A stretch of 64,000 nt of DNA from Phragmites australis (lineage: Eukaryota > Streptophyta > Magnoliopsida > Poales > Poaceae), in the NCBI RefSeq assembly GCF_958298935.1, contig NC_084942.1, forward strand, positions 14,763,501 to 14,827,500. Direction: 5' to 3'. The notes under the pieces were generated by a model. The model was not told the DNA's origin. It saw only the letters and a list, made by a program, of their open reading frames with translations, and made no database searches. Below, piece after piece: positions 48,299 to 59,397 of this stretch. Position 1 is the stretch's first letter. Every line of letters begins with the position of its first letter. Both the position numbers and the translations under genes were made by a program.

Positions 48299-48305
48299 CT
48301 TTATA
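48299..48305 (-). promoter_or_regulatory. TATA box of the TatN+ antisense ORF
   Basis: The minus strand reads GGCCCGGGTATAAAG, 62 bp upstream of the antisense ATG. The surrounding ~100 bp align with 19981-20080. Confidence 0.55.
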
Positions 48306-48968
48306 CCCGGGCCACGCAGCTACGTAGGTCCGGAAGATGAAGCGGAACCAACACCACCGTGTCCCCCTATTGAATACCTGGGTTGGCTGTGGCCATATCC
48401 AGGTTTCCTCCAACATGTGGCAGCACTCCATGACGAATGTCTCATTTTCTCGCATAGACATCCTGTCACATAAATAGCCCAAACCCCTTTCGGCGCATGA
48501 CAGGGGTGTGGGCAAAAGACCCTAAACGACCTCCCACATTGTCCAGTCAGAACATGGCAGTGGCACGTCTTGTCCCGCCAGGCAAACATGTGGGATCCTC
48601 CAATCGCACACGTAACCTCTACTCTAGCAACCTCAAAGGGAAAGAAGAGCCATACCGAAGGAATCAGGATAACCTATATTGGTCTCAACACGGACCCTGG
48701 AAGTACACCACATCCATAAATATCCCTCTAACCCGGGGTCCCTACGCCGCGCATGATAGCTCCAACAAGCTCCGAGGCAGATCGCCACCACCAGTACACC
48801 ATCAGCCTTGGGCTCGCCATCGACGTCCAAGTTTTCTAAAATGAAAAAACTTCTTAAAGGATAGAGAATTGCCATCAGGCATCCTTGATTCTATACTAGG
48901 CTGGGGTTGGTTTTTCCTCTGCATCCTCTCCCCCCTCTGAAACATCAGGGCTCAAGAATGAGGGGTAC

Positions 48969-49882
48969 TGTTGGGGGAAAATAAACCAGCCTGAGGATAA
49001 TGGTTGAAGATTACCAAACAGGTCCCTCCGGAGCCTTGATCTCCAGATCTTCAGTTAAAGGCTCGATCTCCGAAGTCATCAGATCCCTTCATGGTACCCC
49101 TTCGTACCTCCGAAGCCTTCCCTTGGCTCAGCTGGCTCGATCTCCTGAAGCCTCCCAAAAATTTGACATCCCAAAGCCTCGGTCCCCTGAAGCTTTGGCC
49201 TCCTGAAGCCCTGGCCTTCCGGAGTCCTGCTTCCCCCAGCTTTAACCTCCCAGTTCCATGCCTCCCGAGGCCCCCGTCTCGGGCTGCTTGGGCTGCATTT
49301 CCGAAGGTTTTAAGGTGAGTCAGCAGGCCTTAGGAAAGATATACTGGAAGGGGAGCACCGATCGTGTTTTGCCTGCAAAGAAGTGATAGGCTTTAAAGGC
49401 CTAGGCAAATGGATGTCGCTCTGACACCTCGGCATGATGGAGGCTATCCTGACACCCCTGACAGTGCAGTGCTGGGCCACAATCGACGACCAGCTCGCCG
49501 CACTCCAGGGGGCAGGCACCACGATAGTTACCATGGTTGGATATTTATCTCCACCGATCGGGTAGAAAGTAGTTATCCGGGAAAAGGCCCAGTAATTCGA
49601 TCAAATCCCAGATATTTGTACATTATGATAACTTGTACACCAAGCTACGCACAGTCCTATAAATAGCAGGCCATAGTCCTCTGGGCAAGACAACAAAAAA
49701 GACACAAAGGTGAAAACACACCAAGTCACGCTGTGATACTCCTCCCAGAGCGATCCATTTTTTCTACCATCAATATATCTGTGGTGTTCCTTCCTCTTAA
49801 ACTTCATCTTCAAGCTTGAGTCTCCTCCTCAGAAGAAACTCTTGCCGTACTTGCTGGGGCAAGATGAACTCTTGCTCCACCA
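48969..49882 (+). repeat. TatN+ 3' LTR
   Basis: 914 bp, TGTTGGGGGAAAATA..TTGCTCCACCA (the last bases are altered from CTCCAACA). A TATA box CCTATAAATAGC is at about 49660. The PPT-like AATGAGGGGTAC precedes it. TatN- leader sequence follows directly at 49883. Confidence 0.88.
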
Positions 49883-50104
49883 GTAACTTAAGTTCTACTA
49901 CTTACTGCTAAACAGGGACATAATCTAGATTTAGTATTTCTACCTAGTGGCTATCTGTTGTAAAAACTTCTAGTAGTAAGGTTGGAGGCCTCCAACATAT
50001 TTTGATCTTACTGTACAAAAGATAGACCAACTAGGTAAACTATCGATAGGTAATAGTGGGCGTACCTTTGCTAGAATAAGGCCTCTATTATGAGGCTTGA
50101 AGGC
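49883..50104 (-). mobile_element. TatN- spacer, cut by TatN+
   Basis: Reverse complement of 31801-32001 in TatN+, so it lies between the proximal 108-bp units and the ~170-bp units. It stops at the TatN+ insertion point. Confidence 0.7.
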
Positions 50105-50640
50105 CTCGAAGCCTACAGCTAGGCCGGGAGAGGTGGTCCTCGACCCCCTCGGCCCTTAGCCCGTGCTTAGCTACGAGGTAATCCGCCCATAGCCTGGTGA
50201 CGGCTCATCGGAGGTAGAGCCGAAGGCTAGTTGGGAGAGGTGGTCCTCGTCCCCCTCGGCCCTTAGCCGTTCTCAGCTCCAAAGGTAATTTGTCGGAAGC
50301 CAAGCGACAGCATGTCAGAGGTGGAGCTGAAGGCTAGTCTAGAGAGGTGGTCCTCGACCCCCTCAGCCCTTAGCTATTGCCCGACTCTGGAGGTAATCCG
50401 TCCGGAGCCTGGCAACAGTGTGTCGAAGGTGGAGCCGAAGGCTAGTCAAGAGAGGTGGTCCTCGACCCTCTCGGCCCTTAGCCATTTGTCCGGCTCTGGA
50501 GGTAATCTGTCCGAAGCCTGGCGACGGCGTGTCAGAGGTGGAGCCGAAGGCTTGTCAGGAAAGGTGGTCCTCAACCCCCTCGGCCCTTAACCATTGCTCG
50601 ACTCCGGAGGTAATCCATCTGGAGCCTGGCGATAGCATCC
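50105..50640 (-). repeat. TatN- 108-bp tandem array, proximal (about 5 units)
   Basis: GCCTGG-type unit starts are at 50191, 50299, 50407, 50516 and 50623 (spacing 108, 108, 109 and 107). It lies directly after gag in the sense direction. Confidence 0.92.
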
Positions 50641-50649
50641 TCCGACTTA

Positions 50650-51386
50650 GTCCTCGTCGTTGGGATGTTGCACCATCAAGATGACGGAATTGGTGGCGAC
50701 GAAGCGGGGTCGGAGAGCCAGGGATTTGCTCGGGAGTTTGTACCAGGCTTCCAACCCCTATGCCATCCTTTGTCAGTTCCCTCTGTGGCCAAGTATCCTG
50801 CTTGTCTTCCGAGGTACTCCTCCTGGAAGGTCGTGAAGGTTCGACAGTTGGTGGTGTTGTGGCCACACCCTAGTCCGTGCAGGATGCACCCGTCTGCCTC
50901 TGGGGGTACCAGAGCTTGTGATTGAAGTTAAGGTCGCTGTCGAAAGCCACGTGCCCCGGAACCCGTGGTTTCCCTAGGGCCTCCATCCCTTTGGGGAGAC
51001 TGTCGAGGTTGTCCGGTGAACTAGCTTTCAGAGCCGGAGTGGCTTCGACTACGCTTCCCTAGACGAGGTGGACTTGGGGTTCCATGTGTGCGGTTGGCAT
51101 CACGAGGGCTGCGTTGGGGGGCGTTGGTGGGGTCTGCGCACTCCAGAGCCTTGCGCCTCCTCAAAACCCTCTTTCGTTGGAGGGGCCCGAGGAGGACACA
51201 GGGAAGACAGATTCTCCGAAGACGTTGGCTCACCCAGGGCACCCCAGGTGTTGTCAAAGGAGATACTTTGGAACCAAGCCCAGGTGGGAACATCCTTGGG
51301 TTCAACCGCCCAGAACCACTGGAAAGCGGCCTACTTGGCTGCGACCTCGGTTGCAACCTCTCTTGGTCCAGTGAGGTCTTCGCCAT
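50650..51386 (-). pseudogene. gag: TatN- gag, decayed
   Basis: A Tat-type gag on the sense strand. The best start is the Met of MAKTSLDQERL (51386). A basic, Arg/Pro/Ser-rich part (to 51021) has RKRVLRRRK and KRSRSHSGS. The zinc knuckle CILHGLGCGHNTTNC (50844-50887), C-x2-H-x5-H-x4-C, is the form typical of Tat gags, and FQEEYLGRQ follows. Frames change between these parts, so it is broken. TatN+ matches it on the opposite strand. It stops at the 108-bp array; no protease or RT follows. Confidence 0.6.
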
Positions 51387-51624
51387 GCAGAGGCTAGAAG
51401 ACCTCTGTGCCGTCTGGAGTTTCCATACCGACCCAAGGTTTTGGGTCGGTCAAGGCTGAAGGAACATTGTCGCATATGGCAGCGGGGCTGGAGGGTGCAT
51501 GCGGTGTGCATGGCTGAGACAGCTATGAATATGGTTGATGGTTGCAATGGTGGATATGGCAGCTAGGGCGTTGGTGGTTTTTCTGGTGGATTCCTACCTC
51601 TCTTTCGCACTTCTGTGTTCAAGT

Positions 51625-51641
51625 CCCTAGGGACGGCGCGC
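51625..51641 (-). other. TatN- primer binding site (probable)
   Basis: The minus strand reads GCGCGCCGTCCCTAGGG directly inside the 5' LTR. It resembles the TGGCGCCGTCTGTGGG start of many grass Tat-type internal regions, which is not the tRNA-Met type of R1, B2 and T. Confidence 0.5.
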
Positions 51642-52490
51642 TGTTGGAGCAAGAGATCGTCCTGCCCCAGCAAGTACGGCGAGAGATTCTCCTAAGGAGG
51701 AGACTCAAGCTTGGAGACAAAGTTTGAGAGGAAGGAACACCACAAATATATTGATAGTAGAAAAATGGATCGGACTGGTGGGGAGTATCACAGCGTGATT
51801 TAGTGTTTGGGCATCTCTTTGTCCTGTGTGTTGCCTTGAGCATTCTCCTTGTGACCTCCCCTCCCCAGATGACCACGACCCCCTATTTATAGGGTAGTGC
51901 ATAGCTTAGTGTACAAGTTATCACAATGTACAAATATCTAAGACTTGACCGAATTACTAGGCCTTATCCCAGATAACTACTTTTTTCTCTATATGGAAGA
52001 TAAATATCTACCGTGGTAACTATTGTGGTGTCTGCCCCCTAAGGGTTGAGCCGGTCGCCAATTGTAGCCCGGAGCTGCTCTACCGGGGGTGTCAGGATAA
52101 GCACCACTTGCACTGGCATTAATCGTCCATCACCTCACGTCAGGTCGGTTGTAAGGGGTGTCCTTTCTTCCATGATATTGTCTCCAGGGACCTGCTACAT
52201 CTTTAGACTTCGGAAGGCAGCACAGGCACCGGAGGGGTGGCCCGAAGGGTTCCGCAGCCTCCTGGGGCTAGGCCTCCTGCTAAGGGTCCAGAGGCTAAAG
52301 GCTCTGGAGGGAATTGCTCTAGCTTCGAGTCTTCGGAAGTCGACGTACGTACCGGAGTGGTGGCCCTAAGGGACCCGCAGCCTCCTGAAGTCGGGCCTCC
52401 TGCTGAGGGTCCGGAGACCGAAGGCTCCTAAGAGACCTTTGATAGCAATCGTCAACCATTATCCTCAGAGTGGTCTATTTTCTTCCAAGA
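51642..52490 (-). repeat. TatN- 5' LTR
   Basis: 849 bp, matching 18452-19236. The outer end reads TTCTTCCAAGA where the family has CCCCCAACA, so it is mutated or rearranged. A TATA box CTATAAATAGG is at about 51886. Confidence 0.88.
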
Positions 52491-52872
52491 CCCGGTAGGG
52501 GTCGAATCCGAGTAGGTGGTCAAATCTGAGTAGATGGTGGAAGCGGCTGGTGACACAATCTCAGCTATTCCAAACAAAACCCTAATTGCAACTGGTACAA
52601 CCTTGGGCAAGCTGAGAAACACAACGACTATACTAGTGAAGATTCGATGCTATAAACTAGAACATGATTACTAGACCAACAATAAGGATATCGACGATGG
52701 ACTCAAACTCAACAAGACAAAAATCTAAAATAAAATTGCAAAAGGCACGAAGTGGTTTGGACAGCGGAAGAACTAAGATCTAAATCTTTTTGTGGGGGAA
52801 TTTTTGGACTCTAGGTGATAGAACACGACTAAACAAAGGGGAATAAATGAGATTATCTAACTGGCAACCGAA
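52491..52872 (-). mobile_element. B2 leader, right part
   Basis: Continues 17743-18451. The PBS-proximal half matches the R1 leader (GACTCTAGGTGATAGAA vs GACTCTAGGTAATGAAA). Confidence 0.7.
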
Positions 52873-52884
52873 GCTATGATACCA
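52873..52884 (-). other. B2 primer binding site
   Basis: The minus strand reads TGGTATCATAGC, tRNA-Met type with one change, two bases from the LTR. Confidence 0.75.
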
Positions 52885-52886
52885 CT

Positions 52887-54558
52887 TGATGGAAGTATTG
52901 CCCGATCTACTGAAAGGTAATGTGTAGGTCGATTTAGTGGAGTTTCAACATTGATGATCCGAAGGCTATGACCAGAACATATCAAGAACCCTCGCAACCA
53001 CTACATCACTACTCCGTAGTTATCAACCGTGCTGAGCACGATTGACCTTGCAAAGAAGGCTTTCCTAGAAGTGAATCGAGAACACAAGCAAGAACACGGT
53101 AGATGTAATCTGAATATTGCTAAATATGAATGAAGAACACAAGTTAGGGTTCCACAAACAGAACCACCGGTGAAACTATCTATAACAGAATAATCTAAGC
53201 AGAATCTGAGTCTAAACTATGACATCTACTGAATATATAAAAAATGGCATGAGGAGGTTTATCTATGGTTGTGCAGTCAGGGGGAGGGTGCACACAACAT
53301 GGACTTGGGCCCTGTCATGCTTACAAGACCCGACAAGGTCCAAAATGGTGATGCAACACCTTATTTCATTGACTTTGATTAATTCCTAAGGAATCTAAGG
53401 GTGATACTAGATCCATTGGAAATGGTTCATCATAATCTTTGCAGCAAGTCTAAGAATTCCTCAATTGGACTCCGTATGCGAAAGTTATGCCTATTTTATT
53501 GATGTGATGTCTGCAGACTCTGAATCAGATTTTGAGTCCAACTTTGAGTCTAAGTAGACTTGGCCTTTGAGGGGTGACATCCAAATGTTGTTGTGGTGCT
53601 TGTCCCATATTCCTAAGCAACCTAATATCACAATATTGGAGCAAGAGTTCATCTTTCCCCAGCAAATACGGTGAGAGTTTCTTCTAAGGAGGAGACTCAA
53701 GCTTGGAGACGAAGTTTGAGAGGAAGGAACACCATGAGTATATTGATGATAGAAAAATGTATCACTCTGGGAGGAGTATCACAGCGCTCGATGCTTGTTC
53801 TTTCCCAATGTGTCCGTCCTTTGCCCAGAGCACCATGGCCTCCTATTTATAGGGCCATGCGTAGCTTGGCGTACAAGTTATCATAATGTACAAATATTCG
53901 GGATCCGGCCAAATTACTGGGCCTTATCCCGGATAACTACCTTTTATCCTATCGGCTATCAGGGCAGGCACCATCATGTTGGGGTTTCAAAGCGGCATCC
54001 ACTAGTCTAGGCATTTAATGCCGTTCACCTCCTCACGGGCAAAGTATGACCGGTGCTTCCCTTTTGGCAGATTTGTCTGAGGCCTGATGACTCACCCAGT
54101 AACCTCTCGAAAGCTGGCCTGGGCAGCGGGAGGCCGAGGCCTTGGAGGCTGAGCCTCCGAGAGGTGGGACTTCGGAAGGCCAGGGCTTCGAGAGGTCGAG
54201 GCGTCGGAGACCGAGCCTTCGGGAGGCTAAGCTCTGGAAGACCGGGGCTTCGGAAGGCGGAGGCTTTGAGAGGCCAAGCCTTTGGGAGGCAGGGCTCCGA
54301 AAGGCCGGGGCTTCTGAAGGCTGAGGCTTTGAGAGGCCGAGCCTTTGGGAGGCTAAGCTGATTAAGGCAAGGGGCTGTCTGGGGTCCTTGATAATGACCC
54401 CCAACAGTAGCATCTCATCCTTTACCAAGAAAGTATGAACAACGAGGAACGAGTTCACCTGGTGGTTTAGTTGTCTCACACGCGCTCTTGTAATTGGCTA
54501 TTGTATGACTTGAGGTGCATTAATGTTTCACGTATCCGAAGGAGTGATGTCCTCATCA
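52887..54558 (-). repeat. B2 5' LTR, interrupted by a TatN solo LTR
   Basis: It starts TGATGGAAGTATT and ends GTCCTCATCA. Without the insertion at 53634-54406 it is about 900 bp, as in R1. It also holds the pol-tail codons RQLNHQVNSF near the outer end (about 54450-54480), so this family also extends pol into its LTR. It is clearly related to, but well diverged from, the R1 LTR. Confidence 0.82.
53634..54406 (-). mobile_element. Solo LTR of the TatN family
   Basis: 773 bp from TATTGGAGCAAGAG to GACCCCCAACA, with the family TATA box (CTATTTATAGG, about 53843). It sits in the B2 LTR. The flanks CACAA and GTAGC do not match, and a few target bases seem lost, so it lacks a recognisable duplication. 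The middle has repeats of GAGGCCGAGCC-like phrases. Confidence 0.8.
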
Positions 54559-57500
54559 GGAAGGAGTCCAGTCCATCAAAGAGGAGATCGAAATGCTTAC
54601 CAATCCAGGATTTATCCGAGAGGTAGATCATCCCGAGTGACTCGCCAACCCCGTCATGGTTAAAAATCAATTGGCAAATGACGAATGTATGTAAACTTCA
54701 CCAACCTCAACAAAGCAAGTTCAAAGGACGCTTTCCATATGCCATGCATAGATCAAATAGTCGCATCCACCTCCTGGTGAGATTATCGAAGCCTTCTTGA
54801 TGCATATTCCGGTTATCACCAGATTAGCATGCATCTAGAAGATGAGGAGAAAACCTTCTTTATTACTCCTTTCAGAGTGTATTGCTATGTCAAGATGCTT
54901 TTTGGATTAAAGAATATTGGCGCCACAAACCAACGAGGTATGCAGATAACCCTATACAACCAGATTGGATGAAATATCGAGGCCTACATTGACGATCTCA
55001 TCATCAAGACAAAAAAATAAGGAAGACCTCATCTCTGATCTGCAAGAAACCTTCCACAACCTATGCAAGAACTGAGTCATGTTGAACCTAGAGAAATGCG
55101 TGTTTGGAGTCAATGCGGGAAAATTACTTGGGTACCTAGTGTCATACTGGGGGCTCGAAGTTAAACCCGAGAAGATCAAAGCCATCGAAGAGATGCAACC
55201 CCCTAGGTCAATAGGAGAAGTTCAGAGATTTACTAGATGCATGGCAGCTCTCAGTCATTTTGTATCCTGACTCAAAGATCGAGGACTTCCTTTCATCAAA
55301 TTGTTGTGCCAACATTACAAGTTTGAATGGTTAGAAGAGTCAGACGCGGCATTAAAAAAATCTAAAGAGGTATCTTTCGCCCCCCCCCCCTATGCTAGTC
55401 GCTCCCAACCCAAATGAAGATCTTCTATTATACATAGCGGCTGGACCATGTACCATGAGTGGGGTATTGGTGGTGGAAAGGGAAGTGCCCGACAAGCGAC
55501 AGAACAGCCAGTGACTGGCATATTATGTCAGCAAAGTACTCTACGGTCCTAAAGAACTCTATCCTCAAGTACAGAAGCTATTGGACACTGCGCTGATGTC
55601 CTCTTGCAAGCTACAACACTATTTCTAGGCTCACAAAATCACAGTACCATCAATATTCCCACTTGAGAAAATTCTGCACAATAGAGACGCAATCGACCGA
55701 ATCGCCAAGTGGGCTATCATGCTCAGGGAATTTGACGTTTGCTTTGTACCTTAGAAAGCGACCAAGTCACAAGTACTTGTTGACTTCATTGCCGAATTGA
55801 AGGAACTTGATCGATCTCAAGACTGCGGCAGAAACTTACAAGATGTATGGATACTTTTCTTTGATGGATCGCTTACACTTCAAGGCGTGGGGGATGGAAT
55901 TATACTTATCTCTTCCACAGGAGAAAGCCTGCAGTACGCTTTGCTGATTGACTTCCTAGCCATGAATAACGTAGCCGAATATGAGAGTCTACTCGTTGAT
56001 CTCTGAGTAACTTCTGCTCTTGGAATCTACCGCCTTCTCATGAAAGGGGATTCATAGTTGGTGGTAAAGCAAGTCAGCAAGGAGTATCAAACCTTGGATG
56101 AGACTATGACATACTACCTTGTGGAGGTGAGGAAGCTAGAAAAGAAATTCATCGGACTCAAGGTCAAATATATCCCAATGAAGGATAATTACCTCGCTAA
56201 TAGTCTTGCTGCCTAGCATCCTCATGGTCTCCAGGACAAAATAGGATTTTTATAGAGAAACTCTCAAAGCCGTCCATGAAATCATCATATTGCATAGCCA
56301 AAGGAGTGGTGATATATGAGACCAATAACCAGCTCAGGGGCTCGCCAGGGATCAACGCCCCAAAAGGAATCGCAGGGGAACTCGTGGTTCAGCTCGAAAG
56401 CAAAGTTTTGTGGATAGACCCAATCCGCAAGTACCTTCTAGACCGAGTTGTGCCTAAAAATTATGCACTATCATAGCAGATTTCCCATCAATCCATAATA
56501 TATACCCTGGTGGACGGCATCCTCTATCGAAAAGGCGCTCACGGAGTACTCATGTAGTGCATCTCTCAAAGGTAGAGTAGAGAACTACATGAACAAATCT
56601 ATGGAAGGGTGTGCGAAGCTCATGCTTCCTTCTGAACCCTGGTTGGGAAGGCATTTAGACAAGGTTTCTATTGGCCTACAATTTTCCATGACGCGAGCGA
56701 GTTGCTAAAAAAGTGTACCAGTTGTCAATTCTGTAGCAGATGAGTACGCCAGCCCGTTGAAGCCTTATAGATGACCCCTTGTCGTGGCCATTCGCGACTT
56801 GGGGGTTGCATATTCTAGGGCCCTTCCTAGTAGCACCTGGGGGCTTCAAGTTCCTATTCGTCACAATCGGTACCTTCACAAAGTGGATTGAAGCGGAGCC
56901 AATCGGCAAGGTCACAAAGTGTCATGATAAGGTCCGGCATCCCGAGTAGTATTATCACTGACAACGACACTCAGTTCTCATGCGCGGCGTTCATCGATTA
57001 CTGCGAGGGACTAGGCACTATGGTCTATTTTGCATCCATGGATCATCCACAAAGAAATGGATGGTTCAAGCAGTCTAACGGTCTGGTGCTCCAAGGAATC
57101 AAGACCTGCATCTTCAACTGCATATCCGCCCATGCTAAAGCCTGGGCTTCCGAGTTGCCTAATATGCTCCGGGAACTCCGAACGACATCTAGCAAGGTAG
57201 CGGGTGAAACACCTTTCTTCCTATTCAATGGGGTTGAAGCAATGCTACCCTGTGAACTAAAGATCATATCTCCCCGTGTCGAACTATACATAAACAAGGA
57301 TGAAATCTCGAGAAGACAGGACGACCTCAACATTCTTGAGGAAAAAAGAACACAAGTGTTGATAAGATCAACATGGTACCAGCAAGCTCTTAGGCCCTAC
57401 CATGACCAGAACATCTGCAAAAAAATCCTTCAAACCCATAGATCTAGTTTTATGACTCATTCAGAGCCAGAAAAATAGCAATAAGCTATCTCCAAAGAGG

Positions 57501-57600
57501 GAGGGTCCCTATAGGTTGGTTGAGTCTAACCGGCCAGGGTCGTATAAGTTAGCTATGGAAGATGGTCAAGTCCTTAAAAACTCTTAGAATATCGACCATC
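54559..57600 (+). pseudogene. pol: Tat D pol (RT, RNase H, integrase), heavily decayed
   Basis: A Tat-lineage pol on the plus strand, entered mid-RT because B2 inserted there. In order: RT with GFIREVDHPE, a stop where Trp is expected, and AYIDDLIIKTK (about 54980); LEKCVFGV and GYLVS (55090-55140); an RNase H with WILFFDGSLTLQG and NNVAEYESLL (55840-56000), the form common in Tat elements; an integrase HHCC region (56560-56740); the integrase core with TKWIEAEPIGK and SIITDNDTQFS (56880-57480); and a C-terminal YKLAMEDGQVLKN stretch (about 57545). Many stops and frameshifts, so it is old. No intact product. Confidence 0.85.
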
Positions 57601-58529
57601 TTAGTAAGTTCGATTTCTAAGTACTAGGATACATTTTGTAATATTAGTTATCATATTACTCAAATAGATCAATATATATCATTTTTCCTATTCTGATACA
57701 ATGGCTTAAATTGGTATAAGCCGTTATTCGGGTACTTATGCCCATGTGTGCACTCAGGACTCTGGACTGCATATCCGGGATTCTTTCCTTGATAACCAGT
57801 TGGGGCTTCATATGTACTTGGACTACAAAAAACTTGGCATGCACCCTGCAAAAAAAAAAGATTTCTGATGAGAAGGGAAGACCTTTCTAAAATTACTTCT
57901 TTTAGGACCGTGGAGAGCATTATCGACTTCACGAGTGCCTAAAAGCTAATACGCTTTTCACTCAAAGTCTGGCCTAAGGTAATCACGATGAACATCCCGA
58001 CAACTGGTTCTAAAACTCCCTAAGTTAATCAGAAGGTACAATTCAAAGTCCAAACACTCATTTAACATTCCTTGTATTCATGAAGACCCACATTCATACA
58101 CCAGCATTGCAATAGAAATATGATTTTTTTTTTCATTTAACAAGATTTCAAGCTCTTTTACAGATAAGGTAAAGAGGAAACAAAGAAGGTTTACAAGAAG
58201 CCCTAAGATCTACTCGGTGCCGAGCAGGAGGAGAAAGAAAGAAAACAAGTCAGGAAAGTCTCTCCCTCCTCTTTTATCTCTTTGACTGCTGCCGTCTTCG
58301 TTAGCGTCATGGAGTATGAGGACGAAGTGGAAGCCTTGGCTCTCCCCCCTCATCATCCGTGTCGCTCCCCTAGCTATCCCCTTTGGCCATCCTCACCAGT
58401 GTTGCTTGAGGACGAAGGTGAAGAAGAAGCTGAGACCTTGACCTCTTTAACGGAGATGCTATCGGTCACCTCCTCTTTCTTCACCTAGGCCGTCACCTCT
58501 TCTTCCCGTATCTCCACCTCCAAGAGGTC
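57601..58529. mobile_element. Tat D region between pol and antisense ORF
   Basis: Partly AT-rich, with short frames only. The 58200-58529 part is Glu/Ser-rich on the minus strand and may be the decayed C-terminal part of the antisense ORF. Confidence 0.5.
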
Positions 58530-58751
58530 TCAATCCACTGCATCTTGGACTAGGGATGACTCTTCTGATGCTAGGGGCTTGCCGTGTTTAATAGGGACAC
58601 TGTTGGTCGCCGCCTCCTCTTCAACCTCCTCGTCAGAGGAGATGTCAATGACTTCCACAATTGAGCCAGGCTCGGCAAGATATAGCGATGGCGTTAGAGG
58701 AGAATACTCTGGTTGTGAAGGTGGAGGGCTTGGCAAAGATGGAGACTCCAT
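58530..58751 (-). pseudogene. Tat D antisense ORF (partial)
   Basis: Starts at Met 58751 (MESPSLPSPPPSQPEYSP) and contains the acidic motif VEVIDISSDEEVEEE, close to IEIINVSDDDE in TatN-. It runs against pol, as expected for the extra ORF of Tat elements. A TTTAAAAG box lies about 45 bp upstream. It ends at 58530, but similar low-complexity frames go on. Function unknown. Confidence 0.45.
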
Positions 58752-59397
58752 TACTAAACTCTGGTTTGGTGCAGTGAGGCCTTGTCACCCAGGGGCTTTT
58801 AAAGGCTTCCGAGTCAGGGAGATGGCGCCTCTTTACCTTCAAGCATTAAATGACAGGTGTGGCCTCATAATGGATCAAAGTAAACCAAGTGCAAGTTAGT
58901 CATCAACATCGCGTCTTTTCGGCTGGCTCACGCAGACAAAGAGGCGGCCTCTCATTGCATTCAATTACCTGTTGTATTTTTCAAAGCACATAGGGCAGTT
59001 GACAGGACAGAGCGCTACTTCGCCATACACATGCAGTTCCTTTTGTCGGATAGGGAATCTCTTCACCACCATGTAAAACTTCTGCTACAACAGTTCAACT
59101 TTCAAACTTGGCTAGTGACAAGCCTTTTCCCCTATCTTTCCTAAAGATTGGGATGATATTTTTGGGCAAATTAGAAACCCTACTCAGATGGAATACCTTC
59201 TTAAGGGCTTTCTCGAGAACTCAAAGGCATTTGAAATCCCGAATAGACAACCCAAGGATTCAAGAACCTAATTAGATGTACCATCCTAATCGGGAACCCG
59301 AGTTCTACTTGATGATTTGGTCAGTCAAAATGCTTAATTTTGCTGACCAGGTCTTTGATCAATCAAAGACTTATTTCACGTCTTGGTGGGGGCTTAA
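58752..59397 (+). mobile_element. Tat D 3' internal non-coding region
   Basis: Joins the antisense ORF to the 3' LTR and ends in a G-rich TTGGTGGGGGCTTAA (about 59382-59396) which may be the polypurine tract. No supported gene. Confidence 0.5.

Larger units (their letters stand above)
30946..49882 (+). mobile_element. TatN+: second TatN copy, opposite orientation, 5' end missing
   Basis: Own DNA is 30946-32709 and 44211-49882. In sense order: gag fragment with zinc knuckle, 108-bp units, ~97/170-bp units (split by T), 30-bp units, TATA-like motif, 108-bp units, 3' region with antisense ORF, PPT and 3' LTR. The 5' LTR, PBS and start of gag are absent. The right junction is exact: TatN- leader sequence resumes at 49883 (GTAACTTAAG), matching TatN+ itself at 31986-32001 in reverse. 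On the left, TatN- resumes inside its ~170-bp repeats, so TatN- DNA is missing as well. A single deletion that removed the TatN+ 5' end together with neighbouring TatN- DNA explains both. Confidence 0.7.
18452..52490 (-). mobile_element. TatN-: non-autonomous Tat-like gypsy element with nested insertions
   Basis: On the minus strand, its own DNA is 18452-20245, 23727-24428, 28514-30945 and 49883-52490. In sense order: 5' LTR (51642-52490), PBS, gag with Tat-type zinc knuckle, 108-bp repeats, a gap filled by TatN+, ~170-bp repeats, 30-bp repeats, 108-bp repeats, 77-bp repeats, an antisense ORF, PPT and 3' LTR (18452-19236). No pol motif (RT, RNase H, IN) was found. Both flanks are B2 leader. 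The flanking pentamers CCAAG and CCCGG do not match well, so the target duplication is degraded or the right end is altered. Calling it one element rather than two solo LTRs rests on the PBS and PPT at the correct ends and on the shared flank. Confidence 0.75.

Noticed and set aside
55380..55395. Poly-C run as a functional site
   Set aside because: A homopolymer in decayed pol sequence; more likely slippage or a sequencing artefact.
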